Below are positions 1 to 8,788 of a DNA stretch of 64,000 nucleotides, one piece after another; position 1 is the first letter of the stretch; each line of letters opens with the position of its first letter. The stretch covers positions 3,746,001 to 3,810,000 of the forward strand of contig NC_013159.1 of assembly GCF_000023865.1 (NCBI RefSeq), written 5' to 3'. The notes beneath the pieces are model-generated. The model was not told the DNA's origin, did no database searches, and worked only from the letters and a program-made list of their open reading frames with translations. Made by a program: the position numbers and the translations under genes. The DNA comes from Saccharomonospora viridis DSM 43017 (lineage in GTDB: Bacteria; Actinomycetota; Actinomycetes; Mycobacteriales; Pseudonocardiaceae).

Positions 1-83
1 ACCTTGACGGCCTCCGCGAGGGTGTTCAGCCCGCGCTCGAGACCACGACGGGCTTCCTCGTCGAACGCAATCAGTTTGGCCAT
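1..83 (-). CDS. groL: 60 kDa chaperonin GroEL, N-terminal fragment
   Basis: Only the first 27 or so codons are inside the window; the gene continues beyond base 1. Read from the ATG at 81-83 on the minus strand the protein begins [19 protein letters not shown], the classical actinobacterial GroEL2 start. GroEL is the ATP-driven folding chamber of the cytoplasm. No groES lies directly upstream, so this looks like the separately transcribed groEL copy common in actinobacteria. Two CIRCE operators just upstream (225-251 and 260-286) show heat-shock control by the repressor HrcA. The identification rests on a short stretch, but the sequence and the CIRCE elements agree. Confidence 0.93.
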   Translation of the reverse strand, partial: MAKLIAFDEEARRGLERGLNTLAEAVK

Positions 84-224
84 TGCGGTGTGGTCCTCCG
101 GTAGTCAGGACACGTCCTCGGCCAGGCTCGGTGCCCGCGACGGACGACCAGTTCGCAGTGGGATCACACTGACGAACGTGGCCTCACCGTCCCGACCTTC
201 AGGCGGTGGTCGACAACCGACCGC

Positions 225-251
225 CTAGCACTCGACGGTGCCGAGTGCCAA
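225..251. promoter_or_regulatory. CIRCE operator (HrcA binding site), copy 1
   Basis: Inverted repeat CTAGCACTC, nine-base spacer, GAGTGCCAA. It matches the CIRCE consensus TTAGCACTC-N9-GAGTGCTAA with 2 changes and lies upstream of groEL on the minus strand. CIRCE is the operator of the heat-shock repressor HrcA. Confidence 0.93.
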
Positions 252-259
252 TTCCGTGT

Positions 260-286
260 TTAGCACTCTCAGGGTGAGAGTGCAAG
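260..286. promoter_or_regulatory. CIRCE operator (HrcA binding site), copy 2
   Basis: Second inverted repeat, TTAGCACTC, nine-base spacer, GAGTGCAAG, only 8 bases from the first. The left arm is a perfect consensus arm. Two closely spaced CIRCE elements imply tight, possibly cooperative HrcA repression of groEL. Confidence 0.92.
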
Positions 287-384
287 CAAGGGGGGACCCC
301 GCCCGACGGTCCCGCCACGTTCCTCACCCGAGCGATTTACACCACTTTGCGACTGTCGTCACTCGCCCCCACTCCACCCTCGAC

Positions 385-403
385 TTAACTTAGCCTTGCC
401 TAA
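385..403. promoter_or_regulatory. Iron box (DtxR/IdeR type)
   Basis: The 19-base site TTAACTTAGCCTTGCCTAA matches 14 of 19 positions of the actinobacterial DtxR/IdeR box TTAGGTTAGGCTAACCTAA. It sits 26 bases upstream of the start of the siderophore-binding protein gene, where a bound repressor would block transcription. This predicts derepression of the whole transporter operon under iron starvation. Confidence 0.75.
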
Positions 404-429
404 TTTTGACTGATCTTCAGGGAGCGAAC

Positions 430-1380
430 ATGCGCACGAGACATCGTGGAAGATGGCTCGCAGGTCTGTTGGTGGGTCTGGTGGGCCTGGTGGCCGCGTG
501 CAGCGGCGGCTCGGAAGCGAACACGGCGAACTCCGAGGACGCGATCACAGTGGAGCACGCCCAGGGCTCCACGAGCCTGGAGGGTACGCCGGAACGGATC
601 GTCGTCTTCGACCTCGGCGTGCTCCAGACGCTGGACACCCTCGGCGTCGAGGGCGTGGTGGGGGTCCCCGAGGTCGCGAACATGCCCGAAGACCTGAGCG
701 AGTACGCCTCCGACGACTACACCAAGGTCGGCAGCCTCAAGGAACCCGACTACGAACAGGTCAACGCCCTCGAACCCGACCTGATCATCGTCGCGGCACG
801 ATCCGCCCCCGCCTACGGCGAACTGTCCGAGATCGCCCCGACCATCGACATGACGGTCGACACGACCAACTTCCTCAACAGCGCCATCGAACGCATCGAA
901 ACGCTGGGCGAACTGTTCGGCAAGGAGGACGAGGTACGCGACCGGCTCGACGCACTGACCGCCAAGGCCGAGGAGGTGAGGGACTCAGGCGCGGCCGACA
1001 AGACCGGCCTGGTCATCCTCACCACCGGTGGCAAGATCAGCGCCTACGGTCCCGGCTCCCGGTTCGGCATCGTCTACGACGACCTCGGAGTGCAACCCGC
1101 GGCCGACGACCTGTCCGCCGACACGCACGGTGACGCCGTCTCCGCGGAGTTCATCGCCGAGACCGACCCCGACCTCCTGTTCGTCATCGACCGTGACTCC
1201 GCCATCGGCGAGTCCGGGGAGTCGGCCAAGCAGATCCTCGACAACGCCTTGGTGAACGGCACCACGGCGGCCAAGGAGGGCGGCATCGTCTACCTCGACC
1301 CGGCCACGTGGTACCTGACCTCCAACGGCCTGCCCTCACTGGAATCCATGATCGAGACCATCGGGGACAGCGTGGCGTGA
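430..1380 (+). CDS. Siderophore-binding lipoprotein of an iron ABC transporter
   Basis: A 316-residue FecB/FepB-type periplasmic-binding-fold protein that captures ferric siderophore outside the membrane and delivers it to the permease pair encoded next. The ATG at 430 is chosen because GGAG lies 5 bases before it and because it gives a clean lipoprotein signal (Arg-rich start, hydrophobic LLVGLVGLV, lipobox VAAC with the Cys near residue 24). The mature protein shows the family pattern ERIVVFDLGVLQTLDTLGV, then LEPDLIIVAAR, typical of the two alpha/beta lobes. The gene overlaps the downstream permease by four bases, and an iron box lies upstream. The exact siderophore cannot be read from the sequence. 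Confidence 0.92.
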   Translation: MRTRHRGRWLAGLLVGLVGLVAACSGGSEANTANSEDAITVEHAQGSTSLEGTPERIVVFDLGVLQTLDTLGVEGVVGVPEVANMPEDLSEYASDDYTKVGSLKEPDYEQVNALEPDLIIVAARSAPAYGELSEIAPTIDMTVDTTNFLNSAIERIETLGELFGKEDEVRDRLDALTAKAEEVRDSGAADKTGLVILTTGGKISAYGPGSRFGIVYDDLGVQPAADDLSADTHGDAVSAEFIAETDPDLLFVIDRDSAIGESGESAKQILDNALVNGTTAAKEGGIVYLDPATWYLTSNGLPSLESMIETIGDSVA

Positions 1381-2387
1381 CCTCCTCCACCACACGGCGG
1401 ACCGGTGCCCGGCGATCCGGCCCGGTCCGCCGCCGACACATCGTCCTCGGCGCGGTCCTGCTCGTCCTGGCGGCGTTCGGTTCGCTCTTCGTCGGGGTCA
1501 CGGAGCTGACCCCCGCCGGACTGCTGACGGGTGACCAGGACCAGCTTCTGGTGCTGTGGGAATCGCGGCTGCCGAGATTGCTGGCCATCCTGCTGGCCGG
1601 TTCGACGTTGAGCGTCGCGGGCCTGGTGATGATGAGCCTGACCCGTAACCGGTTCGTCACACCGTCCACAGCGGGCACGGCGGAATCGGCCTCACTCGGG
1701 GTGTTGGTGGCCACCGTGTTCTTCGGGGCCGAGGCCGTCGGCGTGAAGATGGCCGTGGCCACGGTGTTCGCCCTCCTCGGCACGGGCATGTTCCTGATAC
1801 TGCTGCGACGGCTGACGTTCGCCGACATCATCGTGGTGCCGCTCGTGGGAATCATGTTCGGCGGCGTGATCTCGGCGGTCACCACGTTCTTCGCCTACCG
1901 CTTCGACCTTCTGCAAACACTGTCGGCCTGGACCAGCGGTGAGTTCTCCGGCGTGTTGAAGGGCCGTTACGAACTGTTGTGGATCACGGCGGCCGCAGCG
2001 CTCGTCGGCTATCTGTTCGCCGACCGCTTCACCCTCGCCGGGCTCGGCAGGGACTTCGCCGTCAACCTCGGAGTGCACTACGACCGCGTGGTCACCACAG
2101 GACTCGTGCTGGTGTCGGTGATCACGGCGGTCGTGGTGGTGGCGGTGGGCAACATCCCGTTTTTGGGGCTGGTCGTGCCCAACCTCGTCACGCTCCTGCT
2201 CGGCGACAACCTGCGCAGGGCACTGCCCGTCACCGCGCTGGTGGGTGCGTTCTTCGTGCTGTGCTGTGACGTGTTGGGGCGCACGATCCGCCACCCCTAC
2301 GAGATCCCGGTCGAGACGATCGCGGGTGTCGTGGGCGCGGGTCTGTTCATCTTCCTCGTACTACGTGCCCGGCGGAGGACGGCATGA
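1377..2387 (+). CDS. FecCD-family iron-siderophore permease, first subunit
   Basis: Integral-membrane subunit of 336 residues from the BtuC/FecC/FecD family, with about nine to ten hydrophobic helices. The GTG at 1377 overlaps the upstream stop codon (GTGA), which implies translational coupling. Family features include the early segment SRLPRLLAILLAGSTLSVAG and the later GNIPFLGLVVPNLV, which resembles the conserved cytoplasmic coupling loop region contacting the ATPase. Together with the next gene it forms the heterodimeric channel for ferric siderophore import. A longer reading frame upstream would run through the coding end of the binding protein and is not favoured. Confidence 0.93.
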   Translation: MTSSTTRRTGARRSGPVRRRHIVLGAVLLVLAAFGSLFVGVTELTPAGLLTGDQDQLLVLWESRLPRLLAILLAGSTLSVAGLVMMSLTRNRFVTPSTAGTAESASLGVLVATVFFGAEAVGVKMAVATVFALLGTGMFLILLRRLTFADIIVVPLVGIMFGGVISAVTTFFAYRFDLLQTLSAWTSGEFSGVLKGRYELLWITAAAALVGYLFADRFTLAGLGRDFAVNLGVHYDRVVTTGLVLVSVITAVVVVAVGNIPFLGLVVPNLVTLLLGDNLRRALPVTALVGAFFVLCCDVLGRTIRHPYEIPVETIAGVVGAGLFIFLVLRARRRTA

Positions 2388-3379
2388 CCCGACCACAGCT
2401 CGACCTGAAGCGGCGAACCCTATCGGGCGAGGCGGGGGGACGGCGCGTCCTCGGCGTACTCACCGTCGTGGCGCTGGCGACCGTCGTGGCGTTCGGCACC
2501 ATCGGCCTGACCGGGAACCTGGAGTACGCGCTGGGGCTTCGCCTGCGGAAGGTGGCGGCCATGATCGTGGTGGGGGTCGCCGTCGGCTACTCCAGCGTGC
2601 TGTTCCAGACCGTGACGAACAACCGCATCCTCACCCCCCAGATCATGGGGTTCGACTCGCTGTTCGTCCTCATCCAGACACTGATCGTGTACTTCGCGGG
2701 CGCGATCGCGCTCAGCAGCACCGATCCGCGTCTGCTCTTCGCGGTCCAATCCGGACTGATGATCACGTTCGCGTTCGCGCTGCACCGGTGGTTGTTCGAC
2801 CGCAACAGCCGCGACCTCTACCTGCTCGTGCTCGTCGGGGTCATCTTCGGAACGCTGTTCTCCAGCCTGTCGTCCCTGGCGTCCCGGTTGATCAACCCGA
2901 ACGACTTCGTGACATTGCAGGACAGCCTCTTCGCGAGCTTCAACGCGGTGGACGAGAGCCTGCTGTGGTTCTCGGCCGGAGTGCTCGGCTTACTCGGGGT
3001 CTGGGGTACGCGGTTGTTCCGCAAGCTGGACGTCGTGGCGCTCGGCCGGGACACGGCGATCGGTCTCGGTGTCCATCACAGGTCCGTGGTCAACCGCAGC
3101 CTCGTGATCATCGCGGTCCTGGTCTCGGTGTCCACGGCCCTCGTCGGCCCCGTCATGTTCCTCGGAGTGCTGGTCGCCAACCTGGCCCGACAACTCACCC
3201 GCACATTCCGCCACAGGATCGTCGTACCCGCCGCCTCGCTGATCGCGATCATCACCCTCATCGGTGGCCAGCTCGTCCTGGAACAGGTGCTCGGCATGGA
3301 CACCGCACTCAGCGTGGTCATCAACTTCGGCGGCGGTATCTACTTCCTCGTCCTGCTCGTCCGGGAGTCCACACGATGA
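2384..3379 (+). CDS. FecCD-family iron-siderophore permease, second subunit
   Basis: Second membrane subunit, 331 residues, starting at an ATG that overlaps the previous stop (ATGA at 2384). It has the same helix pattern as its neighbour, with the segment LRLRKVAAMIVVGVAVG near the N-terminus and GPVMFLGVLVANLAR as the equivalent of the GxxxFxGLxxPH coupling loop; the usual Pro-His pair is replaced by Ala-Asn. It ends four bases inside the ATPase gene. The pairing of two non-identical FecCD proteins with one ATPase is the standard layout of catecholate/hydroxamate iron importers. Confidence 0.92.
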   Translation: MTRPQLDLKRRTLSGEAGGRRVLGVLTVVALATVVAFGTIGLTGNLEYALGLRLRKVAAMIVVGVAVGYSSVLFQTVTNNRILTPQIMGFDSLFVLIQTLIVYFAGAIALSSTDPRLLFAVQSGLMITFAFALHRWLFDRNSRDLYLLVLVGVIFGTLFSSLSSLASRLINPNDFVTLQDSLFASFNAVDESLLWFSAGVLGLLGVWGTRLFRKLDVVALGRDTAIGLGVHHRSVVNRSLVIIAVLVSVSTALVGPVMFLGVLVANLARQLTRTFRHRIVVPAASLIAIITLIGGQLVLEQVLGMDTALSVVINFGGGIYFLVLLVRESTR

Positions 3380-4134
3380 TCGAAGTCAAAGACGTCACCA
3401 AACGGTACGGCGGCAACACCGTCGTCGACGACGTGTCGCTGTCCATCCCCTCCGGCGGGATCACCTCGGTGATCGGCTCGAACGGAGCGGGGAAATCCAC
3501 CCTGCTGTCCATGATCAGTCGACTGATCGAACCGGACGAAGGATCGATCAGTGTGGACGGGCTCGACGTCTCCACCACCCCGACCGAGGAACTGGCGCGA
3601 CGGCTGGCCGTGTTACGACAGGACAACCACACCACCGTTCGATTGACCGTTCGCGAGCTCGTCTCGTTCGGCCGGTTCCCCCACTCCCGCGGTCGATTGA
3701 CCACGGCGGACCACGAGATCATCGACGATGCCATCGACTACTTCGAACTGTCCGGATTCGCTGACCGTCCACTTGACACACTATCGGGAGGGCAACGACA
3801 ACGCGCCCATGTGGCGATGGTGCTGTGTCAAAGCACCGACTACGTACTGCTGGACGAGCCACTGAACAATTTGGACATGCGACACTCGGTCCAGATCATG
3901 CGCAGGCTGCGGAGCATGGCCGACGACTACGGCAAGACCATCGTCATGGTGGTCCACGACATCAATTTCGCGGCACGCTACTCCGACCGCATCGTCGCCA
4001 TGCGCGACGGCGGCGTGGTGGCCCACGGGAAGGTCTGCGACATCATGCAGCCCGCCGTCCTTCGGGACGTCTTCGACCTCGACATCGAGGTGCACGAACT
4101 CGCCGGTCGCCGTATCGGCGACTTCTACGGCTGA
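3376..4134 (+). CDS. ATP-binding subunit of the siderophore ABC transporter
   Basis: A 252-residue ABC ATPase of the FepC/FecE type that powers siderophore uptake from the cytoplasmic face. Walker A is GSNGAGKST near residue 37, the signature is LSGGQRQR, Walker B is DYVLLDEPLNNLDMR, and the switch histidine lies in VVHDINFAARY. The ATG at 3376 overlaps the preceding stop codon (ATGA), so all four genes form one tightly coupled operon below the iron box at 385. It converges with the kinase gene; only six bases separate the two stop codons. Confidence 0.95.
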   Translation: MIEVKDVTKRYGGNTVVDDVSLSIPSGGITSVIGSNGAGKSTLLSMISRLIEPDEGSISVDGLDVSTTPTEELARRLAVLRQDNHTTVRLTVRELVSFGRFPHSRGRLTTADHEIIDDAIDYFELSGFADRPLDTLSGGQRQRAHVAMVLCQSTDYVLLDEPLNNLDMRHSVQIMRRLRSMADDYGKTIVMVVHDINFAARYSDRIVAMRDGGVVAHGKVCDIMQPAVLRDVFDLDIEVHELAGRRIGDFYG

Positions 4135-4140
4135 TCCCGC

Positions 4141-5700
4141 TCAGTTGTCGGGAACGATCGGGATGTTCGTCGGCGGAGGCTCGTACGGCTGGTTCGGGTC
4201 CATTCCACCGGGAGGGGTGCCCTGCTGACCACCCGGACCGATCGGGACCTCCGGAATCGACGTGGTCACACTCGGCGTGCTGGGGGTCTCGTCCGTGTCA
4301 CTGTCCTGCTCCTCATCGCCGCTGAGGGTCAGGTACGACACGACCACGATCCCGCCGCCGACGAGTACGGCCACCAACGCCCACACCCACCACGGCGTCG
4401 AGCGCTTGGCGGAAGCGGGACCGTATCCCTGAGCGGGAGCATGCCCCTGTGCGGGAGCGTGGTGCCCGGACGGCCCACCGGGCGGCGGCAAGGGCGAACC
4501 GTGCGGCGGCGTGCCGTACGCAGGGGCCATCGGCGCCGCGTGCGGCGGGGGTCCCGACGTCGCACCGGGCCCGAACCCGGGCTGCCCCGGCTGCACCGCG
4601 GGCTGCCCACCGGGGAAACCCCCCATGGGCGGCTGTCCCGACGGAGGCGGCGGCCCCGCCTGTCCGGGATGCCCGGGTTGCCCCGGTTGCCCGAAAGGCC
4701 CGGGCTGTCCGAAGTTACCGAGGCCCTGCTGTGGTCCCTGCTGACCTGCGGGCCGCGCGGGATCGTTTCCTTGCGGAGCGCCGAGGGGTCGCATCGGTAC
4801 ACCCTCCCCCTGCTGTCCAGGTCCTTGCCGGGAGCCACCCGCGGCGGCGTTCGCACCGCTTTCCAACGCCTTCCTCGCCGCCTCCACCAACTCCACGCAG
4901 CTGGAGTAGCGCTGGTCGGCCGATTTGGCCATCCCCTTGCGCACCACCTCGTCGATGGCGGGCGGCAGCGACGGCACCACCCGGGACACGGACGGCACCT
5001 CGCCGCTCAGGTGGCCCTTGATGACCGTCTGCACATCACCTTTGAACGGCGGTTCACCGGTGAGGCAGGCGAAAAGCATGCACGCCAGCGCGTACTGGTC
5101 GGTACGCCCGTCGAGCGGCTCACCCCGCAGGTGCTCCGGCGCGGCGTACGTCGGCGACCCCAGGAAGTCGCCACTACGGGTCCGGTGCCCCGTGGTACCG
5201 CGCCGTGTCAGCCCGAAGTCAGCGATGTAGACGTGTTCCCGCGCCGACTCACGACTGGTGACCAGCACGTTGGCCGGCTTGACGTCGAGGTGCACGAGGC
5301 CACGCTCGTGCAGCGTGTCGAGGGCGTCGGCGACCTGTTCGAGCAGTCCGAGGGCACGCTCGGGCTCCATCGGACCGTTCCCGACGAGGCTCGCCAGATC
5401 GGAGCCGTCGACGAGACGCATCGCGATGTAGAGCATCCCGTCGATCTCGCCGAAGTCGTACAGCGGCACGATGTTCGCGTGATCGATGGCCGAAGTGTTG
5501 CGCGCCTCGTCGACGAACCGTTCGCGGAACTCCGCGTCGGCGCCGAGATGCTCTCCGATCACCTTGAGGGCCACCTTGCGTCCCAGACGCACATCGGTGG
5601 CCCGGTACATCACGCTCATGCCACCTCGGCCGAGCACACCGTCAATGCGGTAGTTGCCCAGCCTCCGACCCGTCAGGTCAGCCGACTCCTCGTCTGCCAC
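4141..5700 (-). CDS. Receptor-like Ser/Thr protein kinase with Pro/Gly-rich linker
   Basis: A 519-residue Hanks-type kinase. The N-terminal catalytic domain spans about residues 15-280: glycine-rich loop GRGGMSV (24-30), ATP-anchoring Lys46, catalytic loop HLDVKPAN (Asp139, Asn144), DFG at 161-163, and SPTYAAPEHL. A long Gly/Pro/Gln-rich linker follows, then one transmembrane helix (WWVWALVAVLVGGGIVVV) and a short acidic, Pro-rich outer tail without PASTA repeats. The GTG at 5700 is preferred over an ATG 60 bases upstream because a -10-like TAGGCT lies seven bases before it, the leaderless pattern seen repeatedly here. The catalytic loop reads HLD instead of HRD, so the activation-loop arginine pocket is missing (non-RD kinase). 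Confidence 0.9.
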   Translation of the reverse strand: MADEESADLTGRRLGNYRIDGVLGRGGMSVMYRATDVRLGRKVALKVIGEHLGADAEFRERFVDEARNTSAIDHANIVPLYDFGEIDGMLYIAMRLVDGSDLASLVGNGPMEPERALGLLEQVADALDTLHERGLVHLDVKPANVLVTSRESAREHVYIADFGLTRRGTTGHRTRSGDFLGSPTYAAPEHLRGEPLDGRTDQYALACMLFACLTGEPPFKGDVQTVIKGHLSGEVPSVSRVVPSLPPAIDEVVRKGMAKSADQRYSSCVELVEAARKALESGANAAAGGSRQGPGQQGEGVPMRPLGAPQGNDPARPAGQQGPQQGLGNFGQPGPFGQPGQPGHPGQAGPPPPSGQPPMGGFPGGQPAVQPGQPGFGPGATSGPPPHAAPMAPAYGTPPHGSPLPPPGGPSGHHAPAQGHAPAQGYGPASAKRSTPWWVWALVAVLVGGGIVVVSYLTLSGDEEQDSDTDETPSTPSVTTSIPEVPIGPGGQQGTPPGGMDPNQPYEPPPTNIPIVPDN

Positions 5701-5707
5701 AGAGCGC

Positions 5708-5713
5708 AGCCTA
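5708..5713 (-). promoter_or_regulatory. -10 element of a leaderless kinase transcript
   Basis: TAGGCT on the minus strand followed by seven bases and the GTG of the kinase. The spacing fits transcription starting at the start codon itself. No convincing -35 was seen. Confidence 0.5.
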
Positions 5714-5790
5714 ACGTCTGTGCATCGGCTCCGACGCCAGTGTCCGGTCTCCCGTGACACAGGCCCCGGAGCCGGGTCGCGAGCTACGAG

Positions 5791-5997
5791 CTATGACAGC
5801 TTGCGGACGTCCGCGGCCTGGCTGCGACCGTCCCGCCCGGCCGTGATCTCGAACTCCACTCGATCACCCTCATCGAGGGTGCGGAAACCCTCCGCCTGGA
5901 TGGCGGAGTAGTGTACGAAGACGTCAGGGCCGTCGGGCGACTCAATGAACCCGTAGCCCTTTTCCGCGTTGAACCACTTGACCGTGCCGACAGCCAC
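5791..5997 (-). CDS. Cold-shock domain protein (CspA family)
   Basis: A 68-residue single cold-shock (OB-fold) domain protein that binds single-stranded RNA/DNA and acts as an RNA chaperone. RNP1 is KGYGFIES and RNP2 is VFVHYSAI, preceded by the canonical start [10 protein letters not shown]. The GTG at 5997 is chosen because GAGGAGG lies just upstream and because the protein length then equals that of the family. It is transcribed alone, away from the AIM24 pair. A longer reading frame upstream adds residues unlike any cold-shock protein. Confidence 0.97.
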   Translation of the reverse strand: MAVGTVKWFNAEKGYGFIESPDGPDVFVHYSAIQAEGFRTLDEGDRVEFEITAGRDGRSQAADVRKLS

Positions 5998-6131
5998 GGC
6001 GTCCTCCTCGTGCCAAATCAAACGCGGGCAGTCTGTGCCTACCGCGTTCCAAGCGACGATCACGCTACCCGAATCATGCGCCAGGGCAATGGGCAATTCG
6101 CGGGAATATTCGGCTCGACCGTGCTCTCCCG

Positions 6132-6725
6132 CTACGCCCGGGCGCGTGTCTGCACGAAGATCGCCCCAGGTCCCGCCACATCGAGGGCCAGACCCGCACC
6201 GGTCCGGATCGACTGAGGCTCGACGGGATCCAGTGCCCGCAACCGCACTTGCACGCTGTCGGGGTAAGCCAGCACGAACAACGGGTTGACCGTGAGCACC
6301 TCACCCGCCTTCAACGTCAACGAATCCACCGGTCCCCGGGAGGCGAGCACCAATGGGCCGGTTCCGCTGAAGTGCTTCAGAAAACCGGAATCACCGCCGA
6401 AAAGACTCTGATGAGCCGGCCACGGATGGTCGTGACGCACGGTGGCGGGCCGTGCCAACACCGCGTCGTGCGCGACGGACCACCCCAGCCTGCCACTCAA
6501 CTCCAGCGGGTAGACGTCACCGGGATGCTTCGGTGCGAGGTCGATCCAGCCGCCCTCCGCCGGCGCCGTGAAGATCGACGGCTCGGAGCCCTTCCCCTTC
6601 TTCGACCGCAGCACTCCGAAACTGTGGGCCAACACGGTGTCCGCGTGGGCCTCCACGGCCTCTCCACCGGAGAGGACGACACGGGCGACACCGAACTGCG
6701 GCGTATGCCGAGTATGGACACGCAT
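6132..6725 (-). CDS. AIM24-family protein, second of a pair
   Basis: A 197-residue protein of the AIM24 (TIGR00266-like) family, a beta-helical fold of unclear biochemical role. Visible family features are the repeated Gly-rich turns, the central [19 protein letters not shown] block and the C-terminal [10 protein letters not shown]. It begins five bases after the stop of a paralogous gene, so the two are co-transcribed. It is shorter than its partner, and the central motif differs. Bacterial AIM24 proteins are named after a yeast mitochondrial protein; no enzyme activity is established, so no function is assigned beyond family membership. Confidence 0.85.
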   Translation of the reverse strand: MRVHTRHTPQFGVARVVLSGGEAVEAHADTVLAHSFGVLRSKKGKGSEPSIFTAPAEGGWIDLAPKHPGDVYPLELSGRLGWSVAHDAVLARPATVRHDHPWPAHQSLFGGDSGFLKHFSGTGPLVLASRGPVDSLTLKAGEVLTVNPLFVLAYPDSVQVRLRALDPVEPQSIRTGAGLALDVAGPGAIFVQTRARA

Positions 6726-6730
6726 CGGAC

Positions 6731-7408
6731 CTACCGGGACGGCATCCGGGCGAGCAACCAGGCCAGCAGGGCGTCCGGGTTGCGGGTCTGGGTGAGGATC
6801 TGCCCCGGTCCCGCGAAGTCGAACACCAGGCCCTCGCCGCTCTTCAACGACTGGATCACTCCCCTCGACACCTTGCGCAGCTGTGACTGCACGGTGTCGG
6901 CATAGGCCACCACGTGCCCCGAGTCGATGGTCACGTACTCACCCGGCTGGAGGTTGATGACGTCGATGGCGCCGTAGCAGGCCACGATCAGCTGTCCCTG
7001 CCCCTGGGCGTGGGTGAGGAAGCCCCCCTCACCGCCGAAGAGGTTGCTGAAGCCACCCCACCTGGTCTCCAGCTGGATGCCGTGCGAGTTCGCAAGCCAC
7101 GACCCCCGGGTGACGCACCAGCCCACACGGCCGTCCATCTCGATCAGCCTGATGTCACCGGGGAGCGAGCTTGCGATGTCCACCCAGCCGCCGTTGGGCG
7201 GAGCCGTGTACGTGGAGACGAACAGCGATTCACCACCGAGCAAAGCCCTGCCGAGACCCTTCATGACGCCGCCCTGGGCCTGGGCCTCCACGTGCATCCC
7301 GTAGCTGGTGGCGAGCATGGCCCCCGCTTCCACATGCGCGGGTTCGTGTGGCGCCAACAGCAACCTGGCGACCGCGAAGGAAGGCTGGTGACGAATCTGT
7401 ACCTGCAC
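6731..7408 (-). CDS. AIM24-family protein, first of a pair
   Basis: A 225-residue AIM24-family protein. The GTG at 7408 is chosen because GGGGAG lies about six bases before it. Family hallmarks are HEPAHVEAGAMLATSYGMHV, NLFGGEGGFLTHAQGQG and GPGQILTQTRNPDALLAWL at the end, which continues into a short hydrophobic/basic tail. It is divergently arranged with moeA (75 bases between start codons) and leads directly into its shorter paralog five bases downstream. The two proteins share the same domain along nearly their full length, so they are likely a tandem duplication that may assemble together (inference). Confidence 0.88.
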   Translation of the reverse strand: MQVQIRHQPSFAVARLLLAPHEPAHVEAGAMLATSYGMHVEAQAQGGVMKGLGRALLGGESLFVSTYTAPPNGGWVDIASSLPGDIRLIEMDGRVGWCVTRGSWLANSHGIQLETRWGGFSNLFGGEGGFLTHAQGQGQLIVACYGAIDVINLQPGEYVTIDSGHVVAYADTVQSQLRKVSRGVIQSLKSGEGLVFDFAGPGQILTQTRNPDALLAWLLARMPSR

Positions 7409-7483
7409 GTGATTCTCCCCTGTTACGCAACGTCTGGCGCGGGAGAGTTTTGCATGCGGGGGCCGAACGGCGAGGATGGTCTC

Positions 7484-8689
7484 GTGATCTCTGTCGAAGA
7501 ACACAAGGCCAGGGTTCGCGAAGTGGTCGGTGACCGTCCGGTCGCCAAACGCGTTTTGTCCGAATGCGCGGGTCTGGTGCTCGCCGAGGACGTCACGGCG
7601 CACGTGTCGTTGCCGCCGTTCGACAACTCCGCGATGGACGGCTACGCCGTGCGCGCAGCCGACGTGGCCCAGGCCGGCCGGGACACCCCGGTCGAGTTGC
7701 CCGTGGGCGCGGACATCCCCGCGGGCCGCACGGACGTCCCGGCTCTGGCGCCGGGCACCGCGCACCGGATCATGACGGGCGCTCCGATGCCACCGGGCGC
7801 GGACAGCGTGGTCATGGTGGAACACACCGACGGCGGTGTCGACCGGGTGCGGATCTTCGCGGCGGTCACGAAGGGCTTGCACGTCCGACGCATGGGTGAG
7901 GACGTCGCCGAGGACACGATCGCCCTCCGGGCCGGCACCGTCCTGGGCCCGGCGCAGCTGGGCCTCGCTTCCGCCGTCGGCCTCGACCGGCTCCCCGTGT
8001 TCGAACCACCGACGGTGCTGGTGGTGTCCACGGGAACCGAGTTGGTCCTGCCGCCCGAACCACTGCGTCACGGCCAGATCTACGAGTCCAACAGCGTGAT
8101 GCTGGAAGCCGGGCTGTCAGCGCTCGGCTGCCGGGTCAGAACGGTACGCAGTGTGGCCGACGACGTGGCCCGGTTCCGCGCGGCCGTGGAACCGGAACTC
8201 GCCGAGGTGGACCTCGTGGTGACCTCGGGCGGGGTGAGCGCGGGGGCGTACGAGGTGGTGAAGGACGCACTCGCCGAGGTGGGGGTGGAGTTCGGCAAGG
8301 TGGCCATGCAGCCGGGTGGCCCCCAAGGATGCGGGTGGTGGAACGGGGTGCCGGTGGTGACCCTGCCCGGCAACCCCGTGAGTGTGTTGGTGTCGTTCGA
8401 GGTGTTCGTCCGGCCCGCGCTGCTGGCCGCGCTCGGACACGCGAACACCGAGCGGCAACGGGTACGGGCCCGGCTGGCCGAGACGTTGACCTCACCGAAG
8501 GGCAAACGCCAGTTCCGACGTGGGTACTACACGCCGCAGGAGGGGCAGGTGACGGGGATCGTGGGTCCGAAGGGCGGCCCAGGCTCGCACCTGCTGGCTT
8601 CGTTCGCCCAGGCGAACTGCCTCATCGAGCTCGGCGAGGAGGTCACCGAGGCGAAGAAGGACTCGATCGTCGACGTCCTCCTCCTCTGA
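7484..8689 (+). CDS. moeA: Molybdopterin molybdenumtransferase MoeA
   Basis: About 401 residues. MoeA inserts molybdate into adenylated molybdopterin in the last step of molybdenum cofactor synthesis. Family motifs are PFDNSAMDGYAVR near residue 45, GAPMPPGADSVVMVE, the MPT-binding region STGTELV, TSGGVSAGAYEVVKD and PGNPVSVLVSFEVFV. Two starts are possible: GTG at 7484, chosen because it gives the usual VISVEEH beginning, or an ATG at 7454 with GGGAG before it. The position between the groEL side and psd/pssA matches the order I recall for mycobacterial moeA2. No other Mo-cofactor gene lies in the window. Confidence 0.94.
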   Translation: MISVEEHKARVREVVGDRPVAKRVLSECAGLVLAEDVTAHVSLPPFDNSAMDGYAVRAADVAQAGRDTPVELPVGADIPAGRTDVPALAPGTAHRIMTGAPMPPGADSVVMVEHTDGGVDRVRIFAAVTKGLHVRRMGEDVAEDTIALRAGTVLGPAQLGLASAVGLDRLPVFEPPTVLVVSTGTELVLPPEPLRHGQIYESNSVMLEAGLSALGCRVRTVRSVADDVARFRAAVEPELAEVDLVVTSGGVSAGAYEVVKDALAEVGVEFGKVAMQPGGPQGCGWWNGVPVVTLPGNPVSVLVSFEVFVRPALLAALGHANTERQRVRARLAETLTSPKGKRQFRRGYYTPQEGQVTGIVGPKGGPGSHLLASFAQANCLIELGEEVTEAKKDSIVDVLLL

Positions 8690-8788
8690 CCTCCCGAACA
8701 CCGCACCCGCGGTCCGCGTAACCGCATACGCACGCCGAGTGACCACGGGCGTGATCCTTGCGCCCTGACTGTTCTACGCTCGCGCGCC

